A stretch of 64,000 bases of DNA, from assembly GCA_028279245.1 (NCBI GenBank), contig JANQOE010000062.1:17700-81699 (forward strand). The letters are read 5' to 3'. Positions 1 to 8,893 of the stretch are shown one piece after another; position 1 is the first letter of the stretch, and each line of letters opens with the position of its first letter. Below the pieces are notes generated by a model. The model did not search any database. It had not been told where the DNA came from and worked only from the letters and a program-made list of their open reading frames with translations. This DNA comes from Alphaproteobacteria bacterium (GTDB lineage: Bacteria; Pseudomonadota; Alphaproteobacteria; UBA6615). Made by a program: the position numbers and the translations under genes.

Positions 1-1110
1 CCGGAAGTCCTTTTGGTTGAACAGCTCGTTAAGGATCGGGTTCTCCGAATTCTGATTGAGCTGAACCGTGCCGGTGTTCATCAACGACTCAACCGTTTCG
101 TACAAATAGAACCCGCCTGCTTCCTGACCATCGAAGAACAGCGGCTTGTTTGACAAGCTGGCGATGTGCCGGTTCATGAAGTCGATTTCACCGTTCAGCG
201 CTTTCAGAACGATATCTTCGGTCGACGCGGTTTGCGTCATCGACAAACCGTCGAGATAAGGCAACTGGTTCCCCTCGGGGTCGACCTTGAAGTAGTAGGG
301 ATTACGCTCGAAGGTGACCTGCGGTGACAGCCCGTCGTAAGGCGCCGTCGGCTGCCAAGCGAACAACGTCGGCCGGTTGGCGTCATGCCAGTTGTCGAGG
401 TCGCAGGCCTCGTAGAGTGCTTCCGACCAGCCCGTTAGCCCGGCTGCTTTGGCCTGGGCATCGGCATCGGGATTATGGTCGATGTGGAACTGAGAACAGT
501 ATTCGCGCTGATAGACCAGCGGCTGCATCCCGTCGACCGACGCCATGCGCTGTAGAAAGAGACCGTTGGGTTCCGGCAGCGTGAGCCTGACCGTCAGGTC
601 ATCCACCGCCTCCGCCGAAGCAACGTTCTTAATATGGGCAGGCACACTCTCGAAGTACTCGTCGCTGGTCATGTAGTCGTAGGCAAAGACAATATCGTGC
701 GCGGTGAACGGCGTGCCATCCGACCACTTATGTCCTTCGCGCAGCTTGAACGTGAAGACGGTGCCTTCCTCGTTGGCCTCGAAGGATTCGGCAACGTTGG
801 GCACGACGGCATCCCAGCCGATACTGAACGCGACCAGCGGGTCGTACGCCACCGTCCGGCGGATCCACCCTACGTCGCCGGCGCCCTTCAGCGCCGACCG
901 CCAAGTGCCCCCGTATTTGCCGATCTCGTTGATCGGCTCGAGGACGACTGGATTGACGGGCAACCGTTCCGCAACCGGCGGCAGCTTGCCATCGGCGACC
1001 ATCGCCGCCAGACCCGGCGCTTCATTATAGTCGGCGGCACTTGCCGCACCGGCCACAAGTGCGCCGAGCGCGACACCTGCGACCATGGTTAAACGCAGTG
1101 TTTGCTTCAT
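1..1110 (-). CDS. Extracellular solute-binding protein, family 5 (dipeptide/oligopeptide type), 3' end beyond window
   Basis: Periplasmic ligand-binding component of an ABC importer of the Dpp/Opp class. The first ~370 codons are present; the C-terminus runs off the left edge. The N-terminus is a typical Sec signal peptide (MKQTLRLTMVAGVALGALVA, then an AASA-A-type cleavage site). The mature part has the family-5 pattern: GGTWR, a block beginning AYDPLV, then FKLREGHKWSDGTPFTAHDI. The ATG is preceded by a strong AGGAGG ribosome site. It is the last visible gene of a leftward cluster with a TIM-barrel isomerase and a 2-hydroxyacid dehydrogenase, so the ligand is more likely a sugar-like compound than a peptide (inference). 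Its permeases, if adjacent, lie outside the window. Confidence 0.9.
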   Translation of the reverse strand, partial: MKQTLRLTMVAGVALGALVAGAASAADYNEAPGLAAMVADGKLPPVAERLPVNPVVLEPINEIGKYGGTWRSALKGAGDVGWIRRTVAYDPLVAFSIGWDAVVPNVAESFEANEEGTVFTFKLREGHKWSDGTPFTAHDIVFAYDYMTSDEYFESVPAHIKNVASAEAVDDLTVRLTLPEPNGLFLQRMASVDGMQPLVYQREYCSQFHIDHNPDADAQAKAAGLTGWSEALYEACDLDNWHDANRPTLFAWQPTAPYDGLSPQVTFERNPYYFKVDPEGNQLPYLDGLSMTQTASTEDIVLKALNGEIDFMNRHIASLSNKPLFFDGQEAGGFYLYETVESLMNTGTVQLNQNSENPILNELFNQKDFR

Positions 1111-1118
1111 CGTTCCTC

Positions 1119-1919
1119 CTAGGTTGACTCATTTTGGTGTTGTCCGGTGCCGGTCGCCAGAATGCCGGTGAGAACCGCTGCATCGGCGGCGAATTGTTCA
1201 GGGTCGTCGTCGCGGACGAATTCCAAGAACGCGTATCGGGCGCCCGTCCATTGACCGCCTGACGGTCCCTCGATGGCCCGGTTCCAGAACGTTTCTCCTT
1301 CCGCCAGCGGGCGTCGGACATTTCCGCTGAGCCAGTGGAAGACGTGCAGGTGCGACAGGGCGTCCGACAAATCCCGGAGTTCCGCAACTGCGATGTCGGC
1401 CGGGGTCTCGGGCACGGGCTGCCAATATGTGAAGCAATTCGGATGATCGACTTCGGCCAGGAGATCGATCGTCGACGCCAGCGTGTCGGTCAGCGTGTTG
1501 CGGTGATACTCCAGCGACACCCTGATGCTGTGGGGTTCGGCAGCGGCGGCGCATTCACGCACCGCATCGGCGACACGCTTGCGCTGGCCCCCATCCGCCG
1601 CTGCCGACCCTTTGTCACCGGCCCAGATGCGGATGTTGGTCGCGCCGAGCGCCGCGGCGCTGTCGAGCACCGGTGAGATATGCTGTTGGGGGTCTGTCGC
1701 GCCGGCACGGATGTAGGTGCCGTATGACGGTATCGCCAGGCCCTCGTCTCGGCAGCGGCGAGCCGTGTCGCGCGCCGTTTTCTCGTCACCGGCCGGGACG
1801 TGAACGTCGCCACCCCATTCGATGCCGCTCAACCCCGCCGCAAGCGCGAGGTCGATCACCGCGCCTGCCGGCAGCTTCCGGAACGTGACGGAGCAAAGGC
1901 CCGGCAGGAATGCGGTCAT
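1119..1919 (-). CDS. Sugar phosphate isomerase/epimerase-like TIM-barrel protein
   Basis: A 266-residue protein of the xylose-isomerase-like TIM-barrel (AP endonuclease family 2) superfamily. Members usually isomerise or epimerise sugars or cyclitols with a divalent metal. Barrel-strand signatures include GLSGIEWGGDVHVP near the N-terminus, RIWAGDKG, a central VSLEYHRNTLTDT carrying a probable metal-binding Glu, and LHVFHWL. I placed the start at the ATG that overlaps the stop codon of the upstream dehydrogenase in an ATGA arrangement, which implies translational coupling. A longer in-frame start 15 bases upstream lies inside that gene and is less likely. The substrate cannot be read from sequence. 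The neighbours suggest a short oxidation/isomerisation route for an imported carbohydrate. Confidence 0.82.
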   Translation of the reverse strand: MTAFLPGLCSVTFRKLPAGAVIDLALAAGLSGIEWGGDVHVPAGDEKTARDTARRCRDEGLAIPSYGTYIRAGATDPQQHISPVLDSAAALGATNIRIWAGDKGSAAADGGQRKRVADAVRECAAAAEPHSIRVSLEYHRNTLTDTLASTIDLLAEVDHPNCFTYWQPVPETPADIAVAELRDLSDALSHLHVFHWLSGNVRRPLAEGETFWNRAIEGPSGGQWTGARYAFLEFVRDDDPEQFAADAAVLTGILATGTGQHQNEST

Positions 1920-2932
1920 GCCGCGACGTCCCAAAGCTCGCGCCGGACCTCGTCATGCAGCGTGCCGGTGCTGGCAAACGCCTCAATCTCATCGAGTGTA
2001 TGGTCCGTGAGGCGGTGTATCTCCCGGCCGACGGACCCGGCGACATGTGGGGTAACGACGACGTTGGGAAGGTCGAAGAGCGGGCTGTCGCTTGGCAATG
2101 GCTCCGGTTCGGTGACGTCGAGAACCGCGCGAAGTCGCCCGGAGGAGGCTTCCGCAATCAGCGCGTCGTGATCGAGCACCGCGCCGCGGGCGGTGTTGAT
2201 GAGAAGTCGGCCGTCGCCGATCAACGCCAACTCCCGCGCCCCGATCAGGTGGCGGGTCGACGGCAGCGCGGGAAGATTGAGAGAAACAATATCGCTGGAT
2301 CGCAGCAACTGATCGAGGTCGCAGCGCTTAACCCCAAGCGCCTGGGCCTCCGCATCCGTTAGGACCGGATCGTACACCAGCACATCGAGATCAAACGGCT
2401 TTAGCAACTCTAGGAGGCAGCGCCCGACGCGGGAGGCGCCGACAATACCTATGGTCCTCCCAATGTTGCCGACCTTGTCGATGTTTGGATACGCGTCACG
2501 TCGAAAGTCCCGGCGATGTTGCTTGTACAGATCCGCGAGCTGGGGAACCGCTTTGTTCTCCAGCAGGATGTAAGCAAGAGTGAACTCGGCGACCGGACGG
2601 GCGTTTGTATTGGCCGCCGAAGTCACCCGTATCCCGGCCTCCAACAAGTCCGGGTCGACGATATCCTTCACCGACCCGGCGGAATGGGCGATGAGTTGCA
2701 GGTTCGGGAGACGGGCAAGGTCCGCGACCGCCAGATTTCGGGTGCGCCATCCAGTGATGATGACTTGAGTGCTGGCGAGGTGGGGCGCCGCCGCTGAGTC
2801 CGTGAGGGAGGCACACGGAAGCGGCGCCGCCACTTCGCAGAGGCTATGCAGGCGATCAAGATGCACCGGCGTGAACAGCTGCGCATAGGTGCGCGGCGGC
2901 ACCAACACGAGTGTTTTCAAGCGCTTCGGCAT
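1916..2932 (-). CDS. D-isomer-specific 2-hydroxyacid dehydrogenase
   Basis: NAD(P)-dependent oxidoreductase of 338 residues in the formate/glycerate dehydrogenase-like family, which interconverts 2-hydroxy and 2-keto acids. The Rossmann motif GIVGASRVG is at about residues 162-170. The catalytic Arg is in NTARG (~249), the Glu in DVTEPEP (~275) and the His in TPHVAGS (~296), so the catalytic set looks complete. The chosen ATG has a GGGAGAG site just upstream; the open frame continues 17 codons further through the putative operator region without another good start. It is the first gene of the leftward operon with the TIM-barrel protein and the solute-binding protein, and is followed by an ATGA overlap. 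It probably reduces or oxidises a sugar-acid intermediate (inference). Confidence 0.88.
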   Translation of the reverse strand: MPKRLKTLVLVPPRTYAQLFTPVHLDRLHSLCEVAAPLPCASLTDSAAAPHLASTQVIITGWRTRNLAVADLARLPNLQLIAHSAGSVKDIVDPDLLEAGIRVTSAANTNARPVAEFTLAYILLENKAVPQLADLYKQHRRDFRRDAYPNIDKVGNIGRTIGIVGASRVGRCLLELLKPFDLDVLVYDPVLTDAEAQALGVKRCDLDQLLRSSDIVSLNLPALPSTRHLIGARELALIGDGRLLINTARGAVLDHDALIAEASSGRLRAVLDVTEPEPLPSDSPLFDLPNVVVTPHVAGSVGREIHRLTDHTLDEIEAFASTGTLHDEVRRELWDVAA

Positions 2933-2942
2933 GTTCTCTCCC

Positions 2943-2985
2943 TGCATGGAATGCAAGGTAGAGCAAAAAATGCAAACATGCAAAA
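2943..2985. promoter_or_regulatory. TGCA-rich putative operator cluster upstream of the dehydrogenase operon
   Basis: Just upstream of the dehydrogenase ribosome site lie TGCAT-GGA-ATGCA (a perfect inverted repeat) and then ATGCAAACATGCAAA (two tandem ATGCAAA units 8 bases apart). The TTTGCA half-site (reverse strand) also occurs in the palindrome ahead of the adjacent lacI gene. This suggests that the same LacI-type protein acts at both places, but half-site spacing differs, so the assignment is tentative. Confidence 0.4.
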
Positions 2986-3016
2986 GTAAACTGGAACTTG
3001 CAGGGTTTGCTGCCGG

Positions 3017-4024
3017 TTAGCGCGCCGCGGTGGTCTCCCGGGTGACGAGGCGGACACCGGCCTGCACCTGCAACGGCGCCCGGTGCCGGCGGCGCGCCTG
3101 GCCTTCCAGTAGGGTCAGGGCTTGGCGCCCCATTTCTTCCCAAGCCACGTGGATGGTGGTGATCCGCGGGCTCACAATGTCGGCGAACGGCAAGTCGTCG
3201 AAACCGACGACGGAGAAGTCCTGGGGGACCCGGATGCCCTCGGATTGCAGCGTTTCGATCGCCCCTAGCGCGACCGTGTCATTGCCACAAAACGCTGCTG
3301 TGGCCTCGAATCCGCCGTGTTGAAGGCGTTCCCGCAGCTTGGCGATCGCCCAATCGCTGTTGAGGTCGGGCAGCTCGATAACCTCGGCGGCAGGGATCCC
3401 GTTTTCCCGCAGGCCTGCCTGGAAGCCTTCGATTCTGCGCCGCAGTGTCCACCGCCGGACGCTGGATAGGATGATGGCCCGTGTGTGTCCGAGTTCAGCC
3501 AGATGGTTCGCCACGGCCCGCCCACCGAAGAAATTAGCCGGGGCGATGGCATCGACCCTCATTTGCGGATCGAGGCCATTAACCAAGATGGCTGGATTAC
3601 CGGTCTCGGCGATCCTCTCGAAGACCGAGTCTTCCGGATCCAGCCCGACAAACATCAACCCGGTGCTCGGGAGGCTCGGTACATCAAGGGCACCGGAAAC
3701 AGTCTCGTCTCTCGCGCGAACAACCATTGGTATCCCTAGCCGCTGTGCCTCGGCTTTGATCCCTTCGATGATCGCCTGGTACATGGTGGACACCGAACCG
3801 GTCGCCTGCCGAACGTGCAAATACGCAACGATATCATGGAGTTTTGCCGGCCGGGTCGATGTGCGCTGACGGTAGCCGAGTTGTTCGGCGACTGATCTGA
3901 CGTCGCGCCTGACATCTTCGCTGATGCCTGGAACATCGGAGAGCACCCGCGAGACGGTGCTTATCGACACACCGGCCGCGCGGGCGACGTCGGCCTGGCT
4001 CGTGCGCTGTTTTAGCTTTTCCAC
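3017..4024 (-). CDS. LacI-family transcriptional regulator
   Basis: A 335-residue LacI/GalR regulator. The N-terminal helix-turn-helix is clear (SQADVARAAGVSISTVSRVL, about residues 10-30), followed by a GISEDVRRDV helix and a sugar-binding domain with the usual FCGNDTVALGA and VVGFDDLPFADIVSP motifs. The hinge after LGYRQR lacks the usual NxxAR-LxxxRT pattern. I chose the GTG start because AAGAGG lies 5 bases upstream; a TTG start 33 bases further up also keeps the frame. It lies directly upstream of, and in the same direction as, the dehydrogenase/isomerase/binding-protein operon, so it is probably the local sugar-responsive regulator. The upstream 15-bp palindrome may mediate autoregulation. 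Confidence 0.88.
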   Translation of the reverse strand: MEKLKQRTSQADVARAAGVSISTVSRVLSDVPGISEDVRRDVRSVAEQLGYRQRTSTRPAKLHDIVAYLHVRQATGSVSTMYQAIIEGIKAEAQRLGIPMVVRARDETVSGALDVPSLPSTGLMFVGLDPEDSVFERIAETGNPAILVNGLDPQMRVDAIAPANFFGGRAVANHLAELGHTRAIILSSVRRWTLRRRIEGFQAGLRENGIPAAEVIELPDLNSDWAIAKLRERLQHGGFEATAAFCGNDTVALGAIETLQSEGIRVPQDFSVVGFDDLPFADIVSPRITTIHVAWEEMGRQALTLLEGQARRRHRAPLQVQAGVRLVTRETTAAR

Positions 4025-4080
4025 ACCCGCCTCTTGGTCCGGGGTTTCTGATTGCAACGGCCTATTTTATGCAAAGAAAG

Positions 4081-4095
4081 TTTGCAAATTGCAAA
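4081..4095. promoter_or_regulatory. Perfect 15-bp palindrome, probable operator of the adjacent lacI gene
   Basis: TTTGCAAATTGCAAA is a perfect inverted repeat of TTTGCAA around a single central A, 57 bases upstream of the GTG start of the LacI regulator, with another ATGCAAA just beside it. Size and symmetry fit a LacI-family operator. The odd-length centre without CG differs from the classical LacI operator and from the TTGCAAnCGnTTGCAA sites elsewhere in the window. Confidence 0.5.
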
Positions 4096-4225
4096 TGTCG
4101 GAAAACGGCTGCAGTTGGAGCCCCGAAGGACCCGCACGTCACGCAACCCTGCCTCCCATATCCGACACTCGCATTTCAGTTCTATAGAACGATATAACCA
4201 GAATAGTAGAAGAAAAGGGCGAGCC

Positions 4226-4624
4226 ATGGGCGTTTGTTCACGAGCAACCTGTTGCGTTGCACCTGTCGCGGATAGAGTTCAGACAACCCGACCCCAGCTG
4301 CGGTTGGTGGGGACTCCTGTTGTCCGCGACCTTCCAACCCGCTCCTTGCCGTCACCCCAGCCGACTCTGGAAGCGCTGCAGGCACCGTCTCGCTGGCAAC
4401 GTTTTCGGAGTTGGCAACAGGAACGCCGAGACTGCCGCATTCTGGCAGCGTTCGATGAGCAAATGCTGCGCGACATCGGCATGCAGAAGACCGAGGTAGC
4501 AGAGGCGCGGCCCCCGTCTGTCATCGGCTTCCTTTGGACCTTACTGCGGCCAGAGCCGCGGGAGGCTTGGACTCAATCTGGACGTTCGCGTTCCGACAAT
4601 ATGGGCCGGCGGCGCGTGAGATAG
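4226..4624 (+). CDS. DUF1127 (YjiS-like) small Arg-rich protein
   Basis: A 132-residue protein whose centre matches DUF1127: WQRFRSWQQERRD, then ILAAFDEQMLRDIGMQKTEV. This short amphipathic domain is common in alphaproteobacteria; some members have been tied to RNA-linked regulation and phosphate or carbon physiology. Most family members end soon after the LRDIG motif. Here the reading frame runs some 35 residues further and its last ~50 bases overlap the 3' end of the convergent LacI gene, so the tail may be poorly conserved. The ATG is preceded by AAAAGGGCGAG. Function is unknown. Confidence 0.6.
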   Translation: MGVCSRATCCVAPVADRVQTTRPQLRLVGTPVVRDLPTRSLPSPQPTLEALQAPSRWQRFRSWQQERRDCRILAAFDEQMLRDIGMQKTEVAEARPPSVIGFLWTLLRPEPREAWTQSGRSRSDNMGRRRVR

Positions 4625-5664
4625 GAAACAACCTCCGGCTCGCGGGACAACATCGGCGGCACGACGATCCGGATCGGCGACGTGGTTGGCGGCGGCTGCT
4701 CGTCCACCACCCCATGGTAGCTCATCAGCATCCGGCAGGCGTTGCGCAGGTCTTCGCGAAAGTCATGGTCGATGACGGTATCGATTTTCCAACTGGCAAG
4801 CAGCTGCCGGTTCTCTGCGTACATATCGTGCGCCAAAAACACGCTGGCGCGTCGGCCGTTTTCTTCCAAGATCTGCAGAACTTCCCGGTTTCTGCCGCCG
4901 ATCGAATAGACCGCGTCCAACTTTTGCATTTCGGCAATGACGTCGCGAAACTGTTGCTGGATCGTTTGGCCCGAGGCCGGGTCTTCGACCAGTTCGGTCA
5001 AACGTGGCCGGCGAAACGCGCGGCGCATCGCCGACCGGAAACCCAACTCGCGATCCTCCTCGCCCCGGAAGCGGTTGTTACGGATGGTGATGAGGACATG
5101 CGGATCCTCCATCGTCAGCCACCGCCGCATCAGAAACGCGGCAGTCTCGCCCGCCTGCCGATTGTCGAGGCCGACATACCCAAGACGCCCGGACTCCGGA
5201 ATGTCAGTGGCGAAGGTAACGATGGGGATCCCGGTCTTTGTCAACTGGTCGATCTGCGCACGAACCTGTCTGGCATCCGGCGCCATTAGAATCACACCAT
5301 GACTCCCGCGCCGTCGAATTCGGTCGAGGGACCGTTCAATCTCGGCGATCGGAAAGTGCGGCCGAATGTCGGTGCGCATCCGAAAGACCACCGGCCGCAG
5401 CAGCGGCAACTCAGCGGCGGCCGCCGTCTTGAAGGAGTTGGCAAAATCCTCGGGCGCCTCGACGAGACTATCGATCATGAACTTGCGGCCCTGAAACGCA
5501 GTGTGCCGCTGCTGCCGCTCAAGCTCCTCGATGGCGTGCCGAACACGTTGCACCGTCTGCTGGCGCACACCGCCGCGATCGTTCAGCACCCGGTCGACAG
5601 TCGCTGTGCCGACGCCGGCCTGCAGTGCGATCTCCTTTACGAGGAAGCGCCTTGAGTTGCTCAT
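4573..5664 (-). CDS. LacI-family regulator with periplasmic-binding-type sensor domain
   Basis: A 363-residue LacI-type regulator. The N-terminal helix-turn-helix reads FLVKEIALQAGVGTATVDRV, followed by RGGVRQQTVQRV. The remaining ~290 residues resemble the RbsB-like ligand domain (HGVILMAPDARQV, IPIVTFATDIPESGRLGYVG, DAVYSIGGRNREVL). It is transcribed divergently from the PhyH-family oxygenase gene 92 bases away and probably controls it (inference from position). The C-terminal tail (RRRPILSERERPD) overlaps the convergent DUF1127 gene. No good ribosome site precedes the ATG, so it may be leaderless or start elsewhere. The intergenic space contains TTTCTGAT and ATCTGAAA, which form only a poor inverted repeat. 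Confidence 0.85.
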   Translation of the reverse strand: MSNSRRFLVKEIALQAGVGTATVDRVLNDRGGVRQQTVQRVRHAIEELERQQRHTAFQGRKFMIDSLVEAPEDFANSFKTAAAAELPLLRPVVFRMRTDIRPHFPIAEIERSLDRIRRRGSHGVILMAPDARQVRAQIDQLTKTGIPIVTFATDIPESGRLGYVGLDNRQAGETAAFLMRRWLTMEDPHVLITIRNNRFRGEEDRELGFRSAMRRAFRRPRLTELVEDPASGQTIQQQFRDVIAEMQKLDAVYSIGGRNREVLQILEENGRRASVFLAHDMYAENRQLLASWKIDTVIDHDFREDLRNACRMLMSYHGVVDEQPPPTTSPIRIVVPPMLSREPEVVSYLTRRRPILSERERPD

Positions 5665-5756
5665 TTCTGATGCGATTTTGATGTATCTGAAATGTGGGAC
5701 TGATCGATCCAGGAGTGTACCTTGCTAACGTTCGAGCGGTCTAGCGGGAGGAACTC

Positions 5757-6944
5757 ATGGATCAGGTCGTACGGGCGGGCAGTGGCGTCTGGCTGGATGA
5801 AAAGGCCTGCTCACTGGACGATTTCAAGGCCGCCGTTGAGGTCGACACACCGCCTGAAACCGTGCCCCTGGCGGAAGACATCATGGCCCGCATCCCAATT
5901 TACGATGGGTCGAAGGTGCGGGCAGCGATCGGCGACGGCGATCGGCTCAAGGCCTATATGGCGGAATGGAACGACGTCTTCGCCGACGGTCCGGGCATCG
6001 TCGTCGTGCGAGGGGCCTACAAGGACCTGGATCTCATTGATAGTGTCACCGAGGTGCTCAACGCGCTCATCGAGCGGGAGCGCCAGACCTCTGCCGGCAC
6101 GGGCGATCATTTCGCCGCCCCTGGGGCGAACAGCCGGCTTTGGAACGCCCATGAGAAACTGTGCATGGAGGCGCCGGACCTGTTCGCCCGGTACAACGCC
6201 AACCATGTCATTCCACTCGCCAGCCGCGCCTGGCTCGGACCGCTCTATCAGATCACCACGCAGGTCAACGTCGTGCGGCCCGGTGGACAAGCCCAAACCT
6301 GCCATTGCGACTATCACATGGGATTCCAGTCCCAGGACCGTATCAAGGATTATCCGGCGCGCGTTCGCCGGCTGTCCGCGATGTTGACATTGCAGGGTGG
6401 CGTGGCCCATTGCGACATGCCGGTCGAAACGGGCCCGACAAAACTGCTGCCATATTCGCAGACCTATCTGGGCGGATATCTTGCATCTTTGCTCGACGAG
6501 TTCCGCGACTACTTCGAGGAACATCACGCGCAACTGCCGCTGAACAAAGGCGACGCCTTCTTCTTCAATCCCGCCGTGTTCCACGCGGCCGGAGAGAACA
6601 GGACGTCCGACATCGATCGGATCGCGAACCTAATGCAAATTGGCTCCGGCTACGGCCGTTCGATCGAGATCGTCGACCGGGCCCGCATGAGCGAGCATAT
6701 GTACCCGGTCCTCAAGGATCTGCGGAACAGCAAGGTTCTCGATGCGGGCGAGGTCGACAACGTTGTTGCGGCTTGCGCCGAGGGCTATCCATTCCCGTCC
6801 AATCTGGATATCGACGCGCCCATGGACGCCATGGCGCCGGAAAGCCAGCAGGAACTGATGCTTCGCGCGCTTAATGGCGGTTGGACCGCCGACCGCTTCC
6901 AGGACGAACTACAACAGCAGACCGGTCGTAAGCGGTCCCACTAG
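5757..6944 (+). CDS. Phytanoyl-CoA dioxygenase (PhyH) family Fe(II)/2-oxoglutarate oxygenase
   Basis: A 395-residue member of the PhyH superfamily. The iron-binding facial triad is visible: H183-C-D185 in TCHCDYHMGF, and H276 in FNPAVFHAAGENRT. An Arg a few residues later (R282 or R288) would bind 2-oxoglutarate. Other supports are VETGPTKLLPYSQTYL before the second strand and GDAFFFNP. A GGGAGG site precedes the ATG. It is divergent from a LacI regulator and convergent with a TIM-barrel isomerase that closes the Dpp-type transporter operon, so a small imported metabolite is a more likely substrate than phytanoyl-CoA (inference). PhyH proteins hydroxylate or demethylate very varied compounds. 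Confidence 0.85.
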   Translation: MDQVVRAGSGVWLDEKACSLDDFKAAVEVDTPPETVPLAEDIMARIPIYDGSKVRAAIGDGDRLKAYMAEWNDVFADGPGIVVVRGAYKDLDLIDSVTEVLNALIERERQTSAGTGDHFAAPGANSRLWNAHEKLCMEAPDLFARYNANHVIPLASRAWLGPLYQITTQVNVVRPGGQAQTCHCDYHMGFQSQDRIKDYPARVRRLSAMLTLQGGVAHCDMPVETGPTKLLPYSQTYLGGYLASLLDEFRDYFEEHHAQLPLNKGDAFFFNPAVFHAAGENRTSDIDRIANLMQIGSGYGRSIEIVDRARMSEHMYPVLKDLRNSKVLDAGEVDNVVAACAEGYPFPSNLDIDAPMDAMAPESQQELMLRALNGGWTADRFQDELQQQTGRKRSH

Positions 6945-6953
6945 GACCGTGGC

Positions 6954-7832
6954 CTAGCTGGCCACCGCAATGCCGATCGCATCGAGTTCACGCTTCGCCG
7001 CGTCGAAACCCCGCCGCGCCTGATCCTCGATCGGCAGTACCCGATGCGCCTGGGAGATGATCTCGACGCCCATCGGCCCACAGTAGCCCGCGTCGCGGAC
7101 CGCGCCGACAAAGCCCGGGATGTCGAAGCATCCGTCGCCCGGCGGCTCCCGGTGGTTGATCGTGTCGTTGAACAGGGATCCCTGAACCTCGGGTTGGGCA
7201 TCGTCCAGTTCGATCCAAGAGATGCTGCCGGCGGGCATGCTGCGGATCTCGTCGAAGTCGATGCCACCCCGGACCATGTGCCAGATGTCGAGAATGATAC
7301 CGCTATTCGACGCACCCGCGCCCTGCCAGAGATCCGCACCCTGATTGATGGACCGGAGGTTGGTGAACGGCATGATCTCAAGCGCGACCCGCGTACCAAC
7401 GTCGGCCGCCTGCCGACAAAGCACCTCAAAGTCGCGGACCATGCCCTCCATCGGCCAGTCGGTCGGTGCGTCGAACTCCCCGCCGGCCTTGATGTGCCAG
7501 GCGCCCAGTTGCTCGGCGGCGCGCAGCAGGTCGGACCGGACCGCGTCCGAGTTCTTTCGTTTCTCGCCGTCGGTGAACCAGTCCATGACCATCTCGACCT
7601 CGACATAGACCATGTCGTTATCGTCGAGGATCTGTCGCATGGTGTGGAAACCGAGCTTGCTAGACACCGACATGATGTCTGCGTGGCCGAAGCCAATCCC
7701 GCGATACCCGGCTTTGCTGGCCGTTTCGACGCGCGTCCGAAAGTCAACCGGACTCACCTCGCTGGGTGCGCCGGGGTAGCAGTTGCCGACCATTGACCAA
7801 TAGGGGGCAGTGAGTGCGACCGGATCGGACAT
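6954..7832 (-). CDS. Sugar phosphate isomerase/epimerase-like TIM-barrel protein
   Basis: A 292-residue xylose-isomerase-like TIM-barrel protein. Likely barrel strands and metal ligands include YRGIGFGHADI, VYVEVEMVMDW, WHIKAGGEFD, RVALEIMPFTN (candidate Glu ligand), GIILDIWHMVRGG (Asp and His), SWIELDDAQPE and GPMGVEIISQAHR. A GGAGGGAAA ribosome site precedes the ATG. It is the last gene of the leftward operon beginning with the family-5 binding protein and DppBCDF-type genes, 8 bases after dppF, and presumably acts on the imported compound. Substrate unknown. Confidence 0.85.
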   Translation of the reverse strand: MSDPVALTAPYWSMVGNCYPGAPSEVSPVDFRTRVETASKAGYRGIGFGHADIMSVSSKLGFHTMRQILDDNDMVYVEVEMVMDWFTDGEKRKNSDAVRSDLLRAAEQLGAWHIKAGGEFDAPTDWPMEGMVRDFEVLCRQAADVGTRVALEIMPFTNLRSINQGADLWQGAGASNSGIILDIWHMVRGGIDFDEIRSMPAGSISWIELDDAQPEVQGSLFNDTINHREPPGDGCFDIPGFVGAVRDAGYCGPMGVEIISQAHRVLPIEDQARRGFDAAKRELDAIGIAVAS

Positions 7833-7840
7833 TTTCCCTC

Positions 7841-8893
7841 CTAGGCTGAGTTGGCTTGTATAGGGGCGTCCATTCCGCGGTCGGAGTCAGCGAAATGGCA
7901 CGCCACGGCGCGCTGCGTCGGGTCGCCGCTCAGTTCCGGAGCCTCGTTCGCGCATACCGCCTCGGCCATATGGCAGCGGGTGCGAAACCGGCAGCCGGAG
8001 GGCGGATTGATCGGGCTTGGCACTTCACCCTGCAGAATGACCCGGTCCCGACGTTCGGCCGGATCGATCGCAGGTGCCGCCGACAGCAATGCCTGGGTAT
8101 AGGGGTGCGCCGGATGATCGTAGATCTGCTGCCAGGTGCCGATCTCGACAATCTTCCCCAGATACATCACCGCAACCCTGTCGGAGATATGGCGCACCAC
8201 CGACAGGTCGTGGGCGATGAAGATGTACGACAGGCCGAACTCTTCCTGGATCTCCTCGAGTAGATTGATGACCTGCGCCTGGATCGAAACATCGAGCGCC
8301 GACACCGGCTCGTCGCACACGACGATCTCCGGATTGAGCGCCAACGCCCGCGCAATACCGATGCGTTGCCGTTGACCGCCGGAGAATTGGTGCGGGTAGC
8401 GGTGCCCATCGTCGGGACCCAAACCAACCCGGGTCAGCAGCTCGGCGATCCTGTCGCTCCACTCGCGCCGCGGCAGTGCATCGGGGAAGATGGCCCACGG
8501 TTCGCGAATGATCTGCGCCACCGTCATCCGCGGATTGAGCGAGGCAAAGGGATCCTGAAAGACAATCTGCATCCGCCGGCGATGCCGGCGCATTTCGCGG
8601 CGCGAGAGTTGGAAGATGTCGGTGTCGCCAAATAGGGCCTGGCCGCCGGTCGGTTCGACCAGCCGCAGCAACACCCGCGCCAGTGTCGACTTGCCACAAC
8701 CTGACTCGCCAACAATCCCCAAGGTTTCACCCCGGTGCAGGGTGAAGCTCACATCGTCCACCGCGCGCACTACGCCGCCCGCCTTCAGTAGCGCGTCACC
8801 GCGGGCCGGGTAGTGCTTGCTCACATCGCGCACTTGCAGCAGCGGCTCGCCAAGGCTGGCTCTTGGAGCCGCGGATGCCACGACGTCAGGCAC
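7841..8893 (-). CDS. Dipeptide/oligopeptide-type ABC transporter ATP-binding protein (DppF/OppF-like)
   Basis: Cytoplasmic ATPase of about 350 residues that powers the Dpp-type importer. Walker A (GESGCGKST), signature ([15 protein letters not shown]), Walker B ([12 protein letters not shown]) and the H-loop ([10 protein letters not shown]) are intact. The C-terminal oligopeptide-transporter tail has [21 protein letters not shown] selected the GTG that overlaps the end of the upstream ATPase gene, because GGAGG lies about 7 bases ahead; the longer ATG frame would overlap that gene by over 100 bases and encode an Arg-rich non-conserved leader. Confidence 0.9.
   Translation of the reverse strand: MPDVVASAAPRASLGEPLLQVRDVSKHYPARGDALLKAGGVVRAVDDVSFTLHRGETLGIVGESGCGKSTLARVLLRLVEPTGGQALFGDTDIFQLSRREMRRHRRRMQIVFQDPFASLNPRMTVAQIIREPWAIFPDALPRREWSDRIAELLTRVGLGPDDGHRYPHQFSGGQRQRIGIARALALNPEIVVCDEPVSALDVSIQAQVINLLEEIQEEFGLSYIFIAHDLSVVRHISDRVAVMYLGKIVEIGTWQQIYDHPAHPYTQALLSAAPAIDPAERRDRVILQGEVPSPINPPSGCRFRTRCHMAEAVCANEAPELSGDPTQRAVACHFADSDRGMDAPIQANSA

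Noticed and set aside
4050..4060. ATTGCAACGG as a copy of the 18-bp regulon operator
   Set aside because: Only one half-site is present and it lies upstream of the chosen lacI start, inside the longer TTG frame; no second arm follows.
5665..5756. TTTCTGAT / ATCTGAAA as an operator between lacI and the first phyH-like gene
   Set aside because: The arms do not match as an inverted repeat without shifting bases, and no second copy was seen.
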